Assembly (NCBI GenBank): GCA_018398805.1 | Contig: JAGFBZ010002379.1 | Coordinates: forward strand, 2,294,001-2,358,000 | From: Hirundichthys speculiger | Lineage: Eukaryota > Chordata > Actinopteri > Beloniformes > Exocoetidae | Reading direction: 5' to 3' | DNA length: 64,000 bases | Shown: positions 25,316 to 35,510 of the stretch, piece by piece | Position numbering within the stretch: position 1 is the stretch's first letter | Layout of the letters: every line of letters starts with the position of its first letter | Program-made: the position numbers and the translations under genes | The notes under the pieces: generated by a model | Seen by the model: only the letters and a program-made list of their open reading frames with translations | What the model was told of the DNA's origin: nothing | The model's database searches: none

Positions 25316-26698
25316 GCTATCATCAAATGGAAAATTAGGCTATTTTTACAGCATTTTGTACGGTGAATCAGACTCTCACTGAGCCAAGGTGCATTGATCT
25401 CACCATGAAATGGGCAAGCTGCCATTAAAAAAAAAAAAATGTGTACGCCTGCTTACATGTTGAAGCGAGCCATCATCCTAGCAAGAAGCTGGTGTTTACA
25501 GCTGCAAGTGCTTCAGCCTGGCTTGGGTCACAGATCAGAGAAGATACAGTCTGACAGCGCCTGAGGTTTTTGGGCCAGTGCCTCTTCTTTGATGCGTCAT
25601 TGTTGCAGGCTAAACATGATGAGCCTTGTCTTCCTCCACCTCTTCTCAAATCACTTCTCTTTATTGCAAATCCCCATGGTGGGAATGGAAGCAAAGAATA
25701 ATCAAGCTACTTCTGCTGACACAAAGAAGTAGCGAGGGAAGATGTCTGTCAGTGATGCCGCTTTTTGTTAGGATGAACAGGGATGGGGGGCTGGCTGGAA
25801 TTGTTGTTTGTATGACATCAGCGCTATAATGCTGGGCTAAATTTAACTAATTTTCTGGCTGGCATTTTAAAACCTAAATTGGAAGACCCGAAAGCACAGA
25901 AAGCAACATTCAAGTTGCCCAGACAACATTTTCTTTCATAGACCACCAACACACTCACATTCACACACATACAGATGATTTAATGCTCAGCCAGCTTTTG
26001 ATTTACAATTACAGTAATGCTTAAACATCCACAGACTCATGCTCACCTCATTGCTCCAACAAAACCCCTCACACATTCATCACTTGTCAGTACAGGCGTG
26101 TTAGATGGTGATGGATGGTTGGATGTTTCGACAGAGCGGAGGAAGAGGATACTTGTCTATCCCATGTTGCTGGAGATGTTTACTGGTTTTGCCTGTGGTG
26201 ATACCTTTAACCTGAAGGTTAAGTGTCAAAGTCAGACAGTGTGAGGGAAGTGCTGTTAAACAGTAAATGACAACTCAGCTCCTCATTGACAGAATTGTGT
26301 TATATAAAATGACACCCAGGTTAAATGTACTGTCATGGAGAAAAATCTGCATAACTCAGTCAAATCTGGACCTCTGTATTAATGTAGCTTCTGCAGCCGA
26401 AGTCAATAGATAAACATCCTCATACAAATAAACTGGCTAATATTCACTGGTACCTAACCCTTTACAAGACCTTTCTGATGTGCTGTTGCGTTTTTTTGTT
26501 CTAGCGGAAGGTAAGCCAGTTGGGTTGGTAGTCCTTCACTTGTGCCCAAGACACTTCATGGTGTTAGAAGCATGTGGCCAGTATGGTTCACATCTTCAGT
26601 CTGAGTGATCAGATCTCAGTGTGACTTAATTCATCTTGGGTACATTGATGCTTGTACTTTGAGCCATCTATGTGTGGCTGGATCACCCAAGGTTTTGT

Positions 26699-26720
26699 GG
26701 GTTAGGGTTAGGGTGAGGGT
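26699..26720 (+). repeat. short telomere-like tract
   Basis: gggttagggttagggtgagg contains two exact TTAGGG units followed by degenerate ones. It is too short to call an interstitial telomeric site with confidence. Confidence 0.6.
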
Positions 26721-27475
26721 GATGGCAGGTGAAGAGGAGGAGGAAAAGGGACCAATGTTTTCTGAGATAAAGATTACATTTTCTAGCTGATGACATTTAG
26801 GGTAAAGTTTTTTGTTCACCACTGTATTTCAAGCTCAGTTTCTAATATCCAAAACTTACCTTGAAACTGAGAACGAAGACAACAAAAGTTCCAAACATAT
26901 TCCAGGCTTGTTCATTCAAGCCCAGCTTCATTTCTTGTCTTCACTTTTTGTCCATGTGACTTGTCTTATGACATGTGGCACTTGTCTTGGGGCGCTGAGG
27001 TGTGAAGGTCATTTTGACAGTGTTTCCCTCCCTCTGTTCTAGTAAACACAATACCACAATTCAGGCCAGTGTAGCCTGAATCATCACCCTGCAGGTGCCA
27101 GCCACTGACCAGTGTGACCTCACACAAGGCCACAGTTGCACGCTGCTGCGTGCCACCCTTTCCCTACCTTACGCATACACCGCCTCCGCTGGCGCCGCCA
27201 TATGTTTTGCTATCGACTGTCATACATAGAGGGTAAAGGTGAGAAATGCCCAGCAGTATCACTCTGCCGGAGTGCTCCACCCCATCAGGGAATCAGACAT
27301 GCTGGGATATGTACCCTGGTGTGCCATCACATGTGTGTTCGACAGTGGAGCTTGTAAAGAATCTGCGGCAATCCGGATAACATGGCATGAGTAGTTTCTG
27401 TTTGTCTCCACAGCTTATCTGTCTTGTGAAGATGATCGTTCATGTCTTTTTATTTTTGGAAGATTGGCTTTTTTT

Positions 27476-27497
27476 TATTATTATTATTATTATTATT
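27476..27497 (+). repeat. (TTA)n microsatellite
   Basis: About seven TTA/ATT units, preceded by a T run. Confidence 0.9.
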
Positions 27498-28326
27498 AAT
27501 AATAAATATATTTTTCTTCATTAACTTATGGCACAGACTCAAGCATTTTTTATTTTTCCACTGGATTGATGTCAACATATCAATCAAGCGATTACAAACT
27601 TCACACAGTGAGAAATGACATAGTGCTGTACACTGACATGGGTGTAATGCTTCCTGTTGAATTAACCTCCTTGGCTCTTCACCTTCCTGCTTCCTGTCTG
27701 GGGGAGAAAATAGAAGAGTACGGCAGTGGCCTGTGGAGAGAAAACACAGAAGCTCAGTGGAAACTTACGGAGATGGTGACCGCTGCTATTGTTACACAGT
27801 TTGTCACTCACAGGGACGAACATTAGTTCACGCTTCCATTATTTCAAAGTTTGTGTGGCTAAATACTCTTGCTGATGGGTGTTGACGACCCATGGCTTCT
27901 GTGTAGGTTACATTTGGTGTTTGGAGGTTTCAGCAGCTTTAACCTTCCCCTGAGTCCCTGGCTTTTATTTGACATTGTTAAAGTGGGTCGCACGTAGGGC
28001 AGGATAGCATATTTAGGCGATGACAGTGAGCAGAGACATCAGGTTTTAACTGATGCACATCACAGCCCCTCTGGTGACTCCACTTCATTGTAATTACTTG
28101 ATTGTAATGTTAATGAAAAACAACATTTTCTTCATAAGGTTCTTCAACACCAGTATTTAGGTGGAACCTAGAGCTGGGTGCAGACCATCATTTTGTCTAC
28201 CCTTCTGGTTTTCACTCTCACAGTAATGCAGCATTTGAGAAAAGCAGGTTTCAGAGCCTGATCTGCTGCCGTGATGAGAAATCTTGGGGCATCCTGGGCT
28301 CTTGCTCACTACTGGGGAAACAACAG

Positions 28327-28695
28327 AGCGTGAGATTGACAGATCTCAGACTGGAGCAGCTCTACCTGAATGCACCAGTCAGCAGTTGTGATGAGAGAAC
28401 TGAGCAAAAAGGCAAAGCGTTTTATTTACCAGTCAGTTTGCATTCCAGTCCTCTCCTATAATCTTGAGCTCTGGGTAGTGACCAAAAGAATGAGATCACA
28501 TATACAAGCAGCTGAAATGAGCTTTCATGAAATGATAATTTGGGTAACCTTTGATGGGTAGGCTAAGGGCCAGTTGTGGTTATTTTGGCATCTGTTTAAG
28601 TTGGCTGCCAGACACCTTCCAGGGGAGGTGTTTCAGACATGTCCCATGGGATGGAGCTACCAGGCTTGGGAACCCCTCAGGATGGATGGATGGAT
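28327..28695 (+). pseudogene. non-LTR retrotransposon (LINE), C-terminal ORF2 remnant with ATGG tail
   Basis: The + strand frame from about 28370 reads MRELSKKAKRFIYQSV, then ELWVVTKRMRSHIQAAEMSF. This matches the region after the reverse transcriptase core of a fish LINE ('ELWVVTERMRSRIQAAEMSFLRRVAG'). A later piece near 28610-28680 matches 'MPPGCLPGEVFRTCPTG' and 'LAWEPLR', with material between deleted. The copy ends in ggatggatggatgg. Catalytic RT motifs are not present. The clade is uncertain. Confidence 0.75.
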
Positions 28696-29639
28696 CTCTG
28701 TTGAAGCGAAAACATAGTCTGCCATGTTAAAGTGTGCTATTGATTATGATTCAGTCCCCAAATTGAATTAAAGTTGTCTAAATCAATTAGTCTTCCACTA
28801 TGATAAAGATGACAAATAGCACATTCTGCTGTCTGTAAAGAACCATTATCATTTCTGAGGCAATGTAGAAAGTGATTTTATACATTCCATTGAATTACCT
28901 CTCAAAGGTCCACCCCACAATAACTGTGACCTCTGAGTAATCTGCGGAGGGGAAAAAAATGTATCTATGCATCTGTCCATATTGATGCCACTCTTCACAC
29001 AAGGGCCTTCAGCACAATACCAGCCCATGCATTTAAATAGGAATATTATTATAATGGAAGTCTGTCACATCAAGTGCGTGGATGTGTGAACGTCTCTGTC
29101 ACGCCGCTTTAAAGGAGGGGAGGTGTTTATGCCATAAAGCATAGCTGCAGCCTGACAGGTCTGAGGGTTCTGGTGGAGAGACGAGTCTGAACAGTTGACC
29201 CTGTGGCTTGATCTTTATGTTAATGCCTAAGAATTTATCATCAGCTAGTTTGGGCCTTGGGGGCACCTGTACTGACAGAAATTTATGTGAGTCCCAGTAG
29301 GATGATAGAATAAGCGTGGTGATACATTTATTCTTCTCTTTTCTGTTCCCTTCAGCAAAAATACAGCAGATCATTTGAGTGGGTGGGACAGACTCTTTCA
29401 AAACAGAAGAAAAATGTGTGTAGGAGGACTACTTTAGGTGTGTCTGATGAAACCAGAGAGAAATGTGAGAGTGAGCTATTTGAGTGCTGCCAGTCAAGCA
29501 TAGGATGTGTTAACGGGAGAGCAAAGACAGAGAAAGAAAACCAGCATATTTTTTTTTTACACATCTATTTGTTTTTTAGGCTTCTCTTGTTGAGGTGTTG
29601 ATTTGTTGAACACTTTATGTTGCTCAGACTCAGAAATAT
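28696..29639. other. unique sequence, no gene seen
   Basis: No recognised genes or element termini. Open frames near 29100-29600 on both strands are short and motif-free. Confidence 0.5.
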
Positions 29640-29688
29640 ACATGTACATATATATATATACATACCGTATATATACAGTATATATCTT
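29640..29688 (+). repeat. AT-rich (TA)n tract with inverted structure
   Basis: tacatatatatatatacata and gtatatatacagtatatat words form an imperfect self-complementary tract. It marks the point where the neighbouring LINE fragment stops. Confidence 0.85.
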
Positions 29689-30620
29689 CTAGCCCTTCCT
29701 TCAAGCCGTTGATATTATCCAAGCTTCTTGTGTTCCTTCTTTCTGATGTTGCCATTGCTTGGGATGGCCACATCCACCACCACCACTGTCCTCTGATGTT
29801 TATCCACCACTATGTCAGGCTGATTAGCCATTGTCAGTTTGAATCTGAAAGTCCCACAGGATCTTGATCCACTCGTTCTCAATCACCTTTGGAGATGTCT
29901 CCCGTCTTGACCCTGGGACCTCGAGTCCATACTCGGCACAGATGTTTCTGTGTATTATGCCTGCTACCTGGTTGTGGTGTTTCACGTATGCTTTGCCTGC
30001 CAGCATCTTACACCCTGCTGTGCTGCACTGTTTCAGGGGCATCTTTGCACAGTCTACACGTGGGTACGCCTGTCTTGTGTGGTAGACACAACTGTCCTCT
30101 GTAGTTGGATAGTAATGTTTCCTTCTGGGGGTCCTTCATGATGAGCACTGTCTGCCCTTGGGTTAGCCATACTGGGTGGGTCCCTGACCTTAGCAGCTGA
30201 TTCATTTGTGCTGCCAAGTGTTCATGGAGTGTAGTGAGCTTCTTGTGCCAGTAGGTGTGAATCATGTCAGGTCCTAGTGGGGTCCAACTCTTAATTTTTC
30301 ACACTCTTTTCTGGATGTCTGCCACTGTGATGACTACTGGGTCTTGATCTGGGAGGTTGCTGTGTTCTGTTTGTAGATTCAGCAGCCACTGAGCATTGGT
30401 GTTATGTGTCGCCTCCTTCTCCCAGATGTTCTTCAGTATTGCTCCATCTCAGGCTTGGGTGGGTCTGCTGTCACCTTACTGCCCTGCCATTGAGAGTAGA
30501 CCTTGGAGGGGATGTTGGATTCTTCTGGTCTCTACTTCTCTGGTGTATCTCTTGAAGTGGGTGGCTAGAGCTGTCAACCACCTGTGGTCCATTCAAGTCA
30601 TAGTGGATCACTGAGTGAGA
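29689..30620 (-). mobile_element. R4/Dong-clade (Rex6-like) LINE with large internal deletion
   Basis: Read on the minus strand, the order is: a decayed segment before the reverse transcriptase (30620-30270), the RT approach IHTYWHKKLTTLHEHLAAQM and VWLTQGQTVLIMKDPQK, then abruptly CRLCKDAPETVQH (a zinc-knuckle-like motif), then HNQVAGIIHRNICAEYGLEV and, in a further frame, QPDIVVDKHQRT followed by VVVDVAIPSNGNIRKKEHKK (the restriction-like endonuclease region). This is the known order for R4/Dong-type LINEs, but the catalytic RT palm and thumb are missing between SNYR and the knuckle. The 3' end is cut at the TA tract. It is a dead, 5'-truncated copy. Confidence 0.85.
30008..30265 (-). pseudogene. 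R4/Rex6-like ORF, RT start joined to C-terminal zinc knuckle
   Basis: This 85-codon open frame fuses the stretch just before the RT core (ending MKDPQKETLLSNYR) to the C-terminal CRLCKDAPETVQH segment. In intact relatives these are several hundred residues apart, so an internal deletion lies near 30105. The frame then shifts: the next recognisable segment (GCKMLAGKAYVKHHNQVAG) is in another frame at 29824-30042. Confidence 0.8.
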
Positions 30621-30904
30621 CGCTTTCGGCCTAGACAACCCAAAGCCAAAAAGTAAGGATGGTATTATCTCAGACCTTTTCTTAACCTAAGTTTAGGGAA
30701 GGTTTTGGTTATTTAACCATTGGGAGGAAATTATTTTGTAAATGCCACAAGGCAGCAATAATGTCTTAAGCCTGACCAATGAGAGAATCTGAGAATAAAC
30801 GGTAAGGAAGTGGAAAAAATAGTTTTGTCTGTAGGTTCTTTGTCTTTCACTAACCTTTCCTTTAGCTGCCTGCATCTTATTTTTTGAATCTGTCCACCTC
30901 TGTA

Positions 30905-31013
30905 AAGTTTAGAGATGTTACTTCCTCTAATGTGCCTCTCATGCACCCTTGGGGTGCCCCAAGGGTTTGTTTTGGATCCACTATTTTTTACTGTCAGATA
31001 CTATCCTTGAGGC
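30905..31013 (+). pseudogene. LINE reverse-transcriptase palm fragment (GVPQG motif)
   Basis: Codons from 30948 read LGVPQGFVLDPLFFTV, the conserved RT motif that is 'GVPQGSVLGPLLF' in L2/Rex1-type LINEs. A stop follows soon after (YYP, stop near 31008). No flanking RT blocks such as the YxDD box were found, so it is a short isolated fossil. A weak L2-type tail lies downstream in the opposite orientation. Confidence 0.65.
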
Positions 31014-31044
31014 TTATCGATTTTACACTCAGTCAGTCATTTTT

Positions 31045-31145
31045 ATTACTTGTTTCATCCTGTTCAGGGTCACAGGTGGGTGATGCCTGCCCAAGTTGTT
31101 CTTGAGAGAGGTGGGGTACACCATAGAAATGTCAGCAGTCTATCA
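31045..31145 (-). mobile_element. L2-type LINE tail fragment, minus strand, decayed
   Basis: The + strand reads tcctgttcagggtcacagg, ggtggggtacaccatag and cagtctatca, which is the reverse complement of the usual L2-type 3' end ('...gactg...gtaccccacc...tgaccctgaacagga'). The ATGG tail is not preserved and no target duplication is visible. Confidence 0.6.
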
Positions 31146-32170
31146 ATAATTATGATATCCACCTTGTTTTCATTAAAGACAAATAGTAAAAAAAAAAAAA
31201 AACACTGAAAATGCAAAGATATCCTTTAGAATGATTCCAGATAAAAAAAAAATTGTTATTACATCACTTTATCCTATCAGTATCGGGACTGACCATGTTT
31301 TTTCTAATTGGGGCAACTTATCTAATAGTATTAGAATAGAAGGACATGTTAGTTGTCATTTGATGCTCAGATGACTTAAGTGGTGAAGCCCTGCTATGTC
31401 TAAGTAAGATGTTTAACCAGAATCAGGTCATCCATCCTTTCAATTCTTTCAGACTTGATCATTTTATTTAATTTATTCTAGTACACTTGGACAAACATCC
31501 AAAGCTGATAAATATAGGTGATAAATATTCTGTAATGCTTTAAACACAGGCTTACTCCCTCCCTCTTACTGTAAAATTTAGAATTGAGTGAATGATTTTA
31601 TAACATTTTTTAATGGATTTTAATGGTCTGCCCTCTACATGCAGCAGCCATCTCTTAATCTTAAAGGAACCTGATTTTGGCTTGAAATCTTCTGGAAAGT
31701 TCTTTCTTACGGTTTGTAAAACTTTATGTGTCATCAATTCTGACCAAGCACTCTCTGCGTTGGTCCCTCAGAAGTGAAACGCTCTGTCTGGACTTATGAT
31801 GACAATCCAATTCCTTTGCATTGTTCAAATTATTTCTTCGAACTCACTTTTTATTATGTGGCTTTTTGTGAATTGTTTGTGAATGAATAGGTGATATAAA
31901 ATCTTTTGGATATTATTATTATTATGCATGTATTCTAAAGACACTGATGCTTCTTCATAAGTAACAGCTCCAGAATGATATCTGTTGTGTTTGCTGCCTA
32001 CGTCAGATATCACAGCCAGTTAATCAGCCCACCTACACAAAAGGACGAATTTTTGTTTTTCTCATCGATACCCAGTGCTGTGAGATGAGAATGCATTTGG
32101 GTTTCACGCAGTTGTCCTTGGCACAGCCCATGTCTGTGTATGAACACCCCATAATGCCACTCTTCTTGAA
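31146..32170. other. unique sequence, no gene seen
   Basis: A run of A at about 31188-31202 and short open frames only. The stretch from 31550 to 31900 has the texture of a LINE 3' untranslated region, but no motif allows a call. Confidence 0.4.
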
Positions 32171-32172
32171 TA

Positions 32173-32372
32173 CAGGACTGTCTCATAAAATTAGAATATT
32201 GTGATAAAGTTCTTTATTTTCTGTAATGCAATTAAAAAACATGAAATGTCATACATTCTGGATTCATTACAAATCAACTAAAATATTGCAAGCCTTTTAT
32301 TGTTTCAATATAGCTGATTGTGGCCTACAGCTGAAGAAAACTCAAATATCCTATCTCAAAATATTAGAATAT
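32173..32372 (+). repeat. left terminal inverted repeat of Tc1-like element (IR/DR type)
   Basis: This 200-bp arm starts caggactgtctcataaaatt. The outer direct repeat lies at about 32178-32210 and the inner at about 32350-32383. In Sleeping Beauty-type elements such repeats are transposase binding sites. Confidence 0.9.
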
Positions 32373-32499
32373 CATGAAAAAGTATACTAGTAGGCTATTC
32401 AACTAATCACTTGAATCGTCTAATTAACTCGAAACACCTGCAAGGGTTTGCTGAGCCTTGAAAAACACTCAGCTTGGTTCAGTAAACTAAATCAGAAGT

Positions 32500-33510
32500 A
32501 TGGGGAAGACTGCTGATCTGATCTGACTGCTGTCCAGAGGACCATCATTGACACCCTCTGTCAGGAGGGTAAGACACAAAAAGAAATTTCTCAAAGAGCA
32601 GGCTGTTCACAGAGTGCAGTTTCAAAGCACATTTGCAAAAAGTCTGTTGGAAGGGGGAAATGCGGCAGGAAACGCTGCACAACCAAGAGAGATGACCGCA
32701 GCCTTAACAGCACTGTGAAGAAGAGCCGCTTCCAGAATTTGGGGGAGCTTCAAAGACAGTGGACTGAAGCTCAAGTCCAGGTATCAAAAGCCACTGTTCA
32801 CAGACGTGTCTGGGAAATGGGCTACAATAGCCATATTCCCATGGTCAAGCCACTTCTGAACTCAAGACAACGGAAGAAGCGTCTGACTTGGGCTATGGAA
32901 AAGAAGCACTGGACAGTTGCAGAGTGGTCCAAAGTCCTCTTTTCAGACGAAAGCAAGTTTTGTATTTCATTTGGAAGTCAAGGCGCCAGAGTCTGGAGAA
33001 AGGCTGGAGAGGCGCAAAATCCAAGTTGCTTGAAATCCAGTGTGAAGTTCCCACAGTCAGCGATGGTTTGGGGAGCCATGTCAGCTGCTGGTGTTGGTCC
33101 ACTGTGTTTCATCAAGTCCAGAGTAAATGCAGCTGTGTACCAAGAGATTTTAGAGCACTACATGCTTCCGTCTGCTGAAAAGCTCTATGGAGATGATGAT
33201 TTCATTTTCCAGCATGATCTGGCACCTGCCCACAGTGCCAAAACCACCAGTAACTGGTGTACTGACCATGGCATTACTGTCCTTGATTGGCCTGCCAATT
33301 CCCCTGACCTGAACCCCCATAGAGAATTTGTGGGGTATTGTGAAGAAGAAGCTGAAAGACACCAGACCCAACAATGCAAATGAGCTAAAGGCCGCTATTG
33401 AAGCATCCTGGGCATCCATAACACCTCAGCAATGCCACAGGCTGATTGCCTCCATGCCACGCCGCATTGATGCAGTAATCCATGCAAAAGGATTCCCAAC
33501 CAAGTACTGA
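32500..33510 (+). pseudogene. Tc1-like DDE transposase with two frameshifts
   Basis: The enzyme would cut and paste the element at TA sites. The expected start is the ATG at 32500 (MGKTADL), but a 5-bp tandem duplication (gatctgatct, about 32514-32523) shifts the frame and gives a stop eight codons in. The main frame then runs from about 32523 to 33383 and shows the helix-turn-helix half (ISQRAGCSQSAVSKH, SKATVHRRVWEMGYN) and the first two catalytic Asp in SDES (codon 32946) and QHDLAPAHS (codon 33216). A C run of five at 33314-33318, where relatives have four, shifts the frame just before the third acidic residue. The Glu codon at 33322-33324 is preserved in the next frame, followed by NLWGIVKKKL, and the end is KGFPTKY. 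Without the shift the spacing is D34E. Coding is otherwise well kept. Confidence 0.92.
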
Positions 33511-33560
33511 GTGCATTAATGGACATTTTCAAATGTTTGATTTTGTTTTGCTGTTATACA

Positions 33561-33586
33561 TTTTTTTTTTTTTTTTTTTTTTTTTT
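33561..33586 (+). repeat. poly-T tract inside the Tc1-like element
   Basis: Twenty-six T lie between the transposase stop and the right inverted repeat. Confidence 0.95.
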
Positions 33587-33601
33587 ACTTGGTCTGAGGA
33601 A

Positions 33602-33801
33602 ATATTCTAATATTTTGAGATAGGATTTTTGAGTTTTCTTAAGCTGTAGGCCATAATCAGCGATATTAAAACAATAAAAGGCTTGCAATATTTCAGTTGA
33701 TTTGTAATGAATCCAGAATGTATGACATTTCATGTTTTTTAATTGCTTTACAGAAAATAAAGAACTTTATCACAATATTCTAATTTTCTGAGACAGTCCT
33801 G
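33602..33801 (-). repeat. right terminal inverted repeat of Tc1-like element
   Basis: This is the mirror of the left arm, ending agacagtcctg next to TA. The inner direct repeat is at its left margin (tattttgagataggatt). Confidence 0.9.
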
Positions 33802-33803
33802 TA

Positions 33804-34301
33804 GATGTCTGGAGTGCTCTGAGCCCCTTTGTCATTTTCCCTGTTACAGAGCCGGAGCAGTGAACAGCTCACGGACTGTGCCGTGGTATGAGCTGCATTT
33901 GACAAAAACTGTATTGCACAAGCTGACACGTGCTCTTTATATTAGATTGCTGACTGAAGAAACAGTATAACGGGAAGCATTTTGCACACTTGGGTTATTA
34001 GCGTCCAGTGTCTTTCTGTTGATCTGAGTGAAAACTATGCATGCAAATATTTGAGATTATCAGGAGACAGATGGAAACTGGCTAATATCATGCAGCCCGG
34101 CTGAAAACGTCTTTGCTGTGTGACATTTGGTCGACAACAGCAACACCTGGGATTTAACGGTGCATCTTGTAGCAATGCCAACTCTGAATATCCTTGAAGC
34201 GCTACCAAGTGAATGACTCAAGCTGTTCAAATGAATATAACTATGCTGTTTTACCTTTGTTGGAAGGGTGTTAAAAATATGCAATTAGAGACAATAGCAT
34301 C
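33804..34301. other. unique sequence, no gene seen
   Basis: No recognised gene or repeat. Confidence 0.5.
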
Positions 34302-34328
34302 ATTTAGAGTGCAGGTCCTCTGCTCCTC

Positions 34329-34419
<91 letters not shown>

Positions 34420-34429
34420 GAGTGCAGGT
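34302..34429 (+). repeat. (AT)n microsatellite flanked by a 15-bp direct repeat
   Basis: About 41 AT units fill 34334-34416. The word atttagagtgcaggt occurs just before (34302-34316) and just after (34415-34429), with cctctgctcctcaatatt between the first copy and the AT tract. The layout looks like a target duplication around a tiny insertion, or a local slippage duplication. There is no coding sequence. Confidence 0.9.
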
Positions 34430-34779
34430 ACTTTTGTCACATTTTGGTTTTGTTCAAAGTACAAGCCAGAATAATCCCTTCAACAGAAAATCCCCTTTTG
34501 GTTGAAATGTGTAGAGAAAATAATTTTTTCTCTAAGAAACAGTATGAAAACCACAGCAGTACTGGGGACTGGGCCAATTCTAGCTGGAGTTGAGTGTAGA
34601 CCTTCAGCCAGCACGCTGCACAGAACATTTCAGGGAGTAATAACTTGTGTAATATTACAAACAGGGGGTCATATTTCTCTCGGTGATCAGTCCTGCTGAG
34701 GACAGCTCGCATAAAGAGCAGCACAAAAGGAGTGTGCCAATTAAATGAGAGGTTTTCCTTGAATGTGGGCCTAGCCACA

Positions 34780-35310
34780 CTGTCAGCATGAAATTGTTAG
34801 CTGTAACCGTGCAAATGCCTCGAGCAATTTACCTCCGCAGAGCGCATGAGAAAGTAATTTATTTTCATTCACTTTGGTAAGCGGATCACAGTAGCTTGCA
34901 GTGTGTCATTTGGTTGTCTGAGTGGATTCGGTGGCATCTGCGCGCCTGTAAAATTAAAAGCAGCGATCCCTCATTAAATATTAGATATTTGCATGCGCTG
35001 TGCCTGGAAAGCTTCTACACTTCAACCAAATGTGTTCCCATCCACTTCTAAAATTTGGGGAGCATTTTGCTTGTCAGCCGTCCCGACCCCTGAGGTTGGA
35101 TGCAAACCAGATGGACAGAATTATGGGCCCTTGGAAGAGACGCATCACATACTGAACTGCTGCTGAACTCAAATGCAGATCATCGTTGGGACTATCGACT
35201 CACCTGGCCTCAGAGTAATTGCTGTAGTTAACTGGAATCCATTAGTAATCTCAGGCATCATTAGCCCCATTTACTTTGCATCCAACAGCTTCGCCGTCTA
35301 AAAACACAGT
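34780..35310. other. candidate conserved noncoding region
   Basis: The stretch is unique, has balanced composition and is dense in homeodomain-like words (caatttacc, taatttatttt, cattaaatatt, cattagtaatc), with no open frame. It resembles conserved noncoding elements near developmental genes. Conservation cannot be seen from one sequence, so this is inference. Confidence 0.3.
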
Positions 35311-35477
35311 GTTAATTGTTAATGCGGGTGGTAATGATTGTTTAATTGTCTTAAAGATAAAGTAGTATCTCGGTCAAGAAACTGCAGGGATTTTGTGTAT
35401 TTACACTGAGACTTGAATGCTTTTGTCTCTCCTTTGTTTCTTCCATGTTCCCTGTGTGTGGATCCCACCCTTGATGG

Positions 35478-35508
35478 TTTCTCCTCTGCACTGCATTCAG
35501 GTAAGGAC
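35478..35508 (+). promoter_or_regulatory. candidate recursive splice site
   Basis: A pyrimidine-rich tract (tttctcctctgcactgcatt) runs straight into cag at 35498-35500, and the next bases are gtaagg from 35501. A 3' splice site directly abutting a 5' splice site (YAG|GTAAG) is the signature of recursive splice sites in long vertebrate introns. The site could equally be a chance juxtaposition or the edge of an ordinary unannotated exon. It would fit a + strand gene spanning the window. Confidence 0.35.
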
Positions 35509-35510
35509 AA

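Larger units (their letters stand above)
24143..28326. other. unique sequence, no gene seen
   Basis: No coding or RNA gene was recognised. Simple tracts are a C run at 25300-25315, a short telomere-like tract at 26699-26720 and a TTA tract at 27476-27497. Open frames are short and motif-free. Confidence 0.5.
32171..33803 (+). mobile_element. full-length Tc1-like transposon (1,629 bp) with 200-bp inverted repeats and TA duplication
   Basis: The element runs 32173-33801 between TA dinucleotides at 32171-32172 and 33802-33803. Its ends are inverted repeats of about 200 bp (32173-32372 and 33602-33801) that align without gaps; I count about eight mismatches by eye. Each arm holds an outer and an inner copy of a related repeat (outer ctgtctcataaaattagaat, inner cctatctcaaaatattagaa), the IR/DR arrangement known from Sleeping Beauty-type elements. 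One transposase gene, broken in two places, lies between them. High arm identity points to fairly recent insertion. Confidence 0.95.

Noticed and set aside
26699..26720. Interstitial telomere site
   Set aside because: Only two exact TTAGGG units; too short to indicate a chromosome fusion point.
32888..33419. Alternative-frame open frames overlapping the Tc1 transposase
   Set aside because: They are shadows of the transposase coding sequence on other frames and strand.
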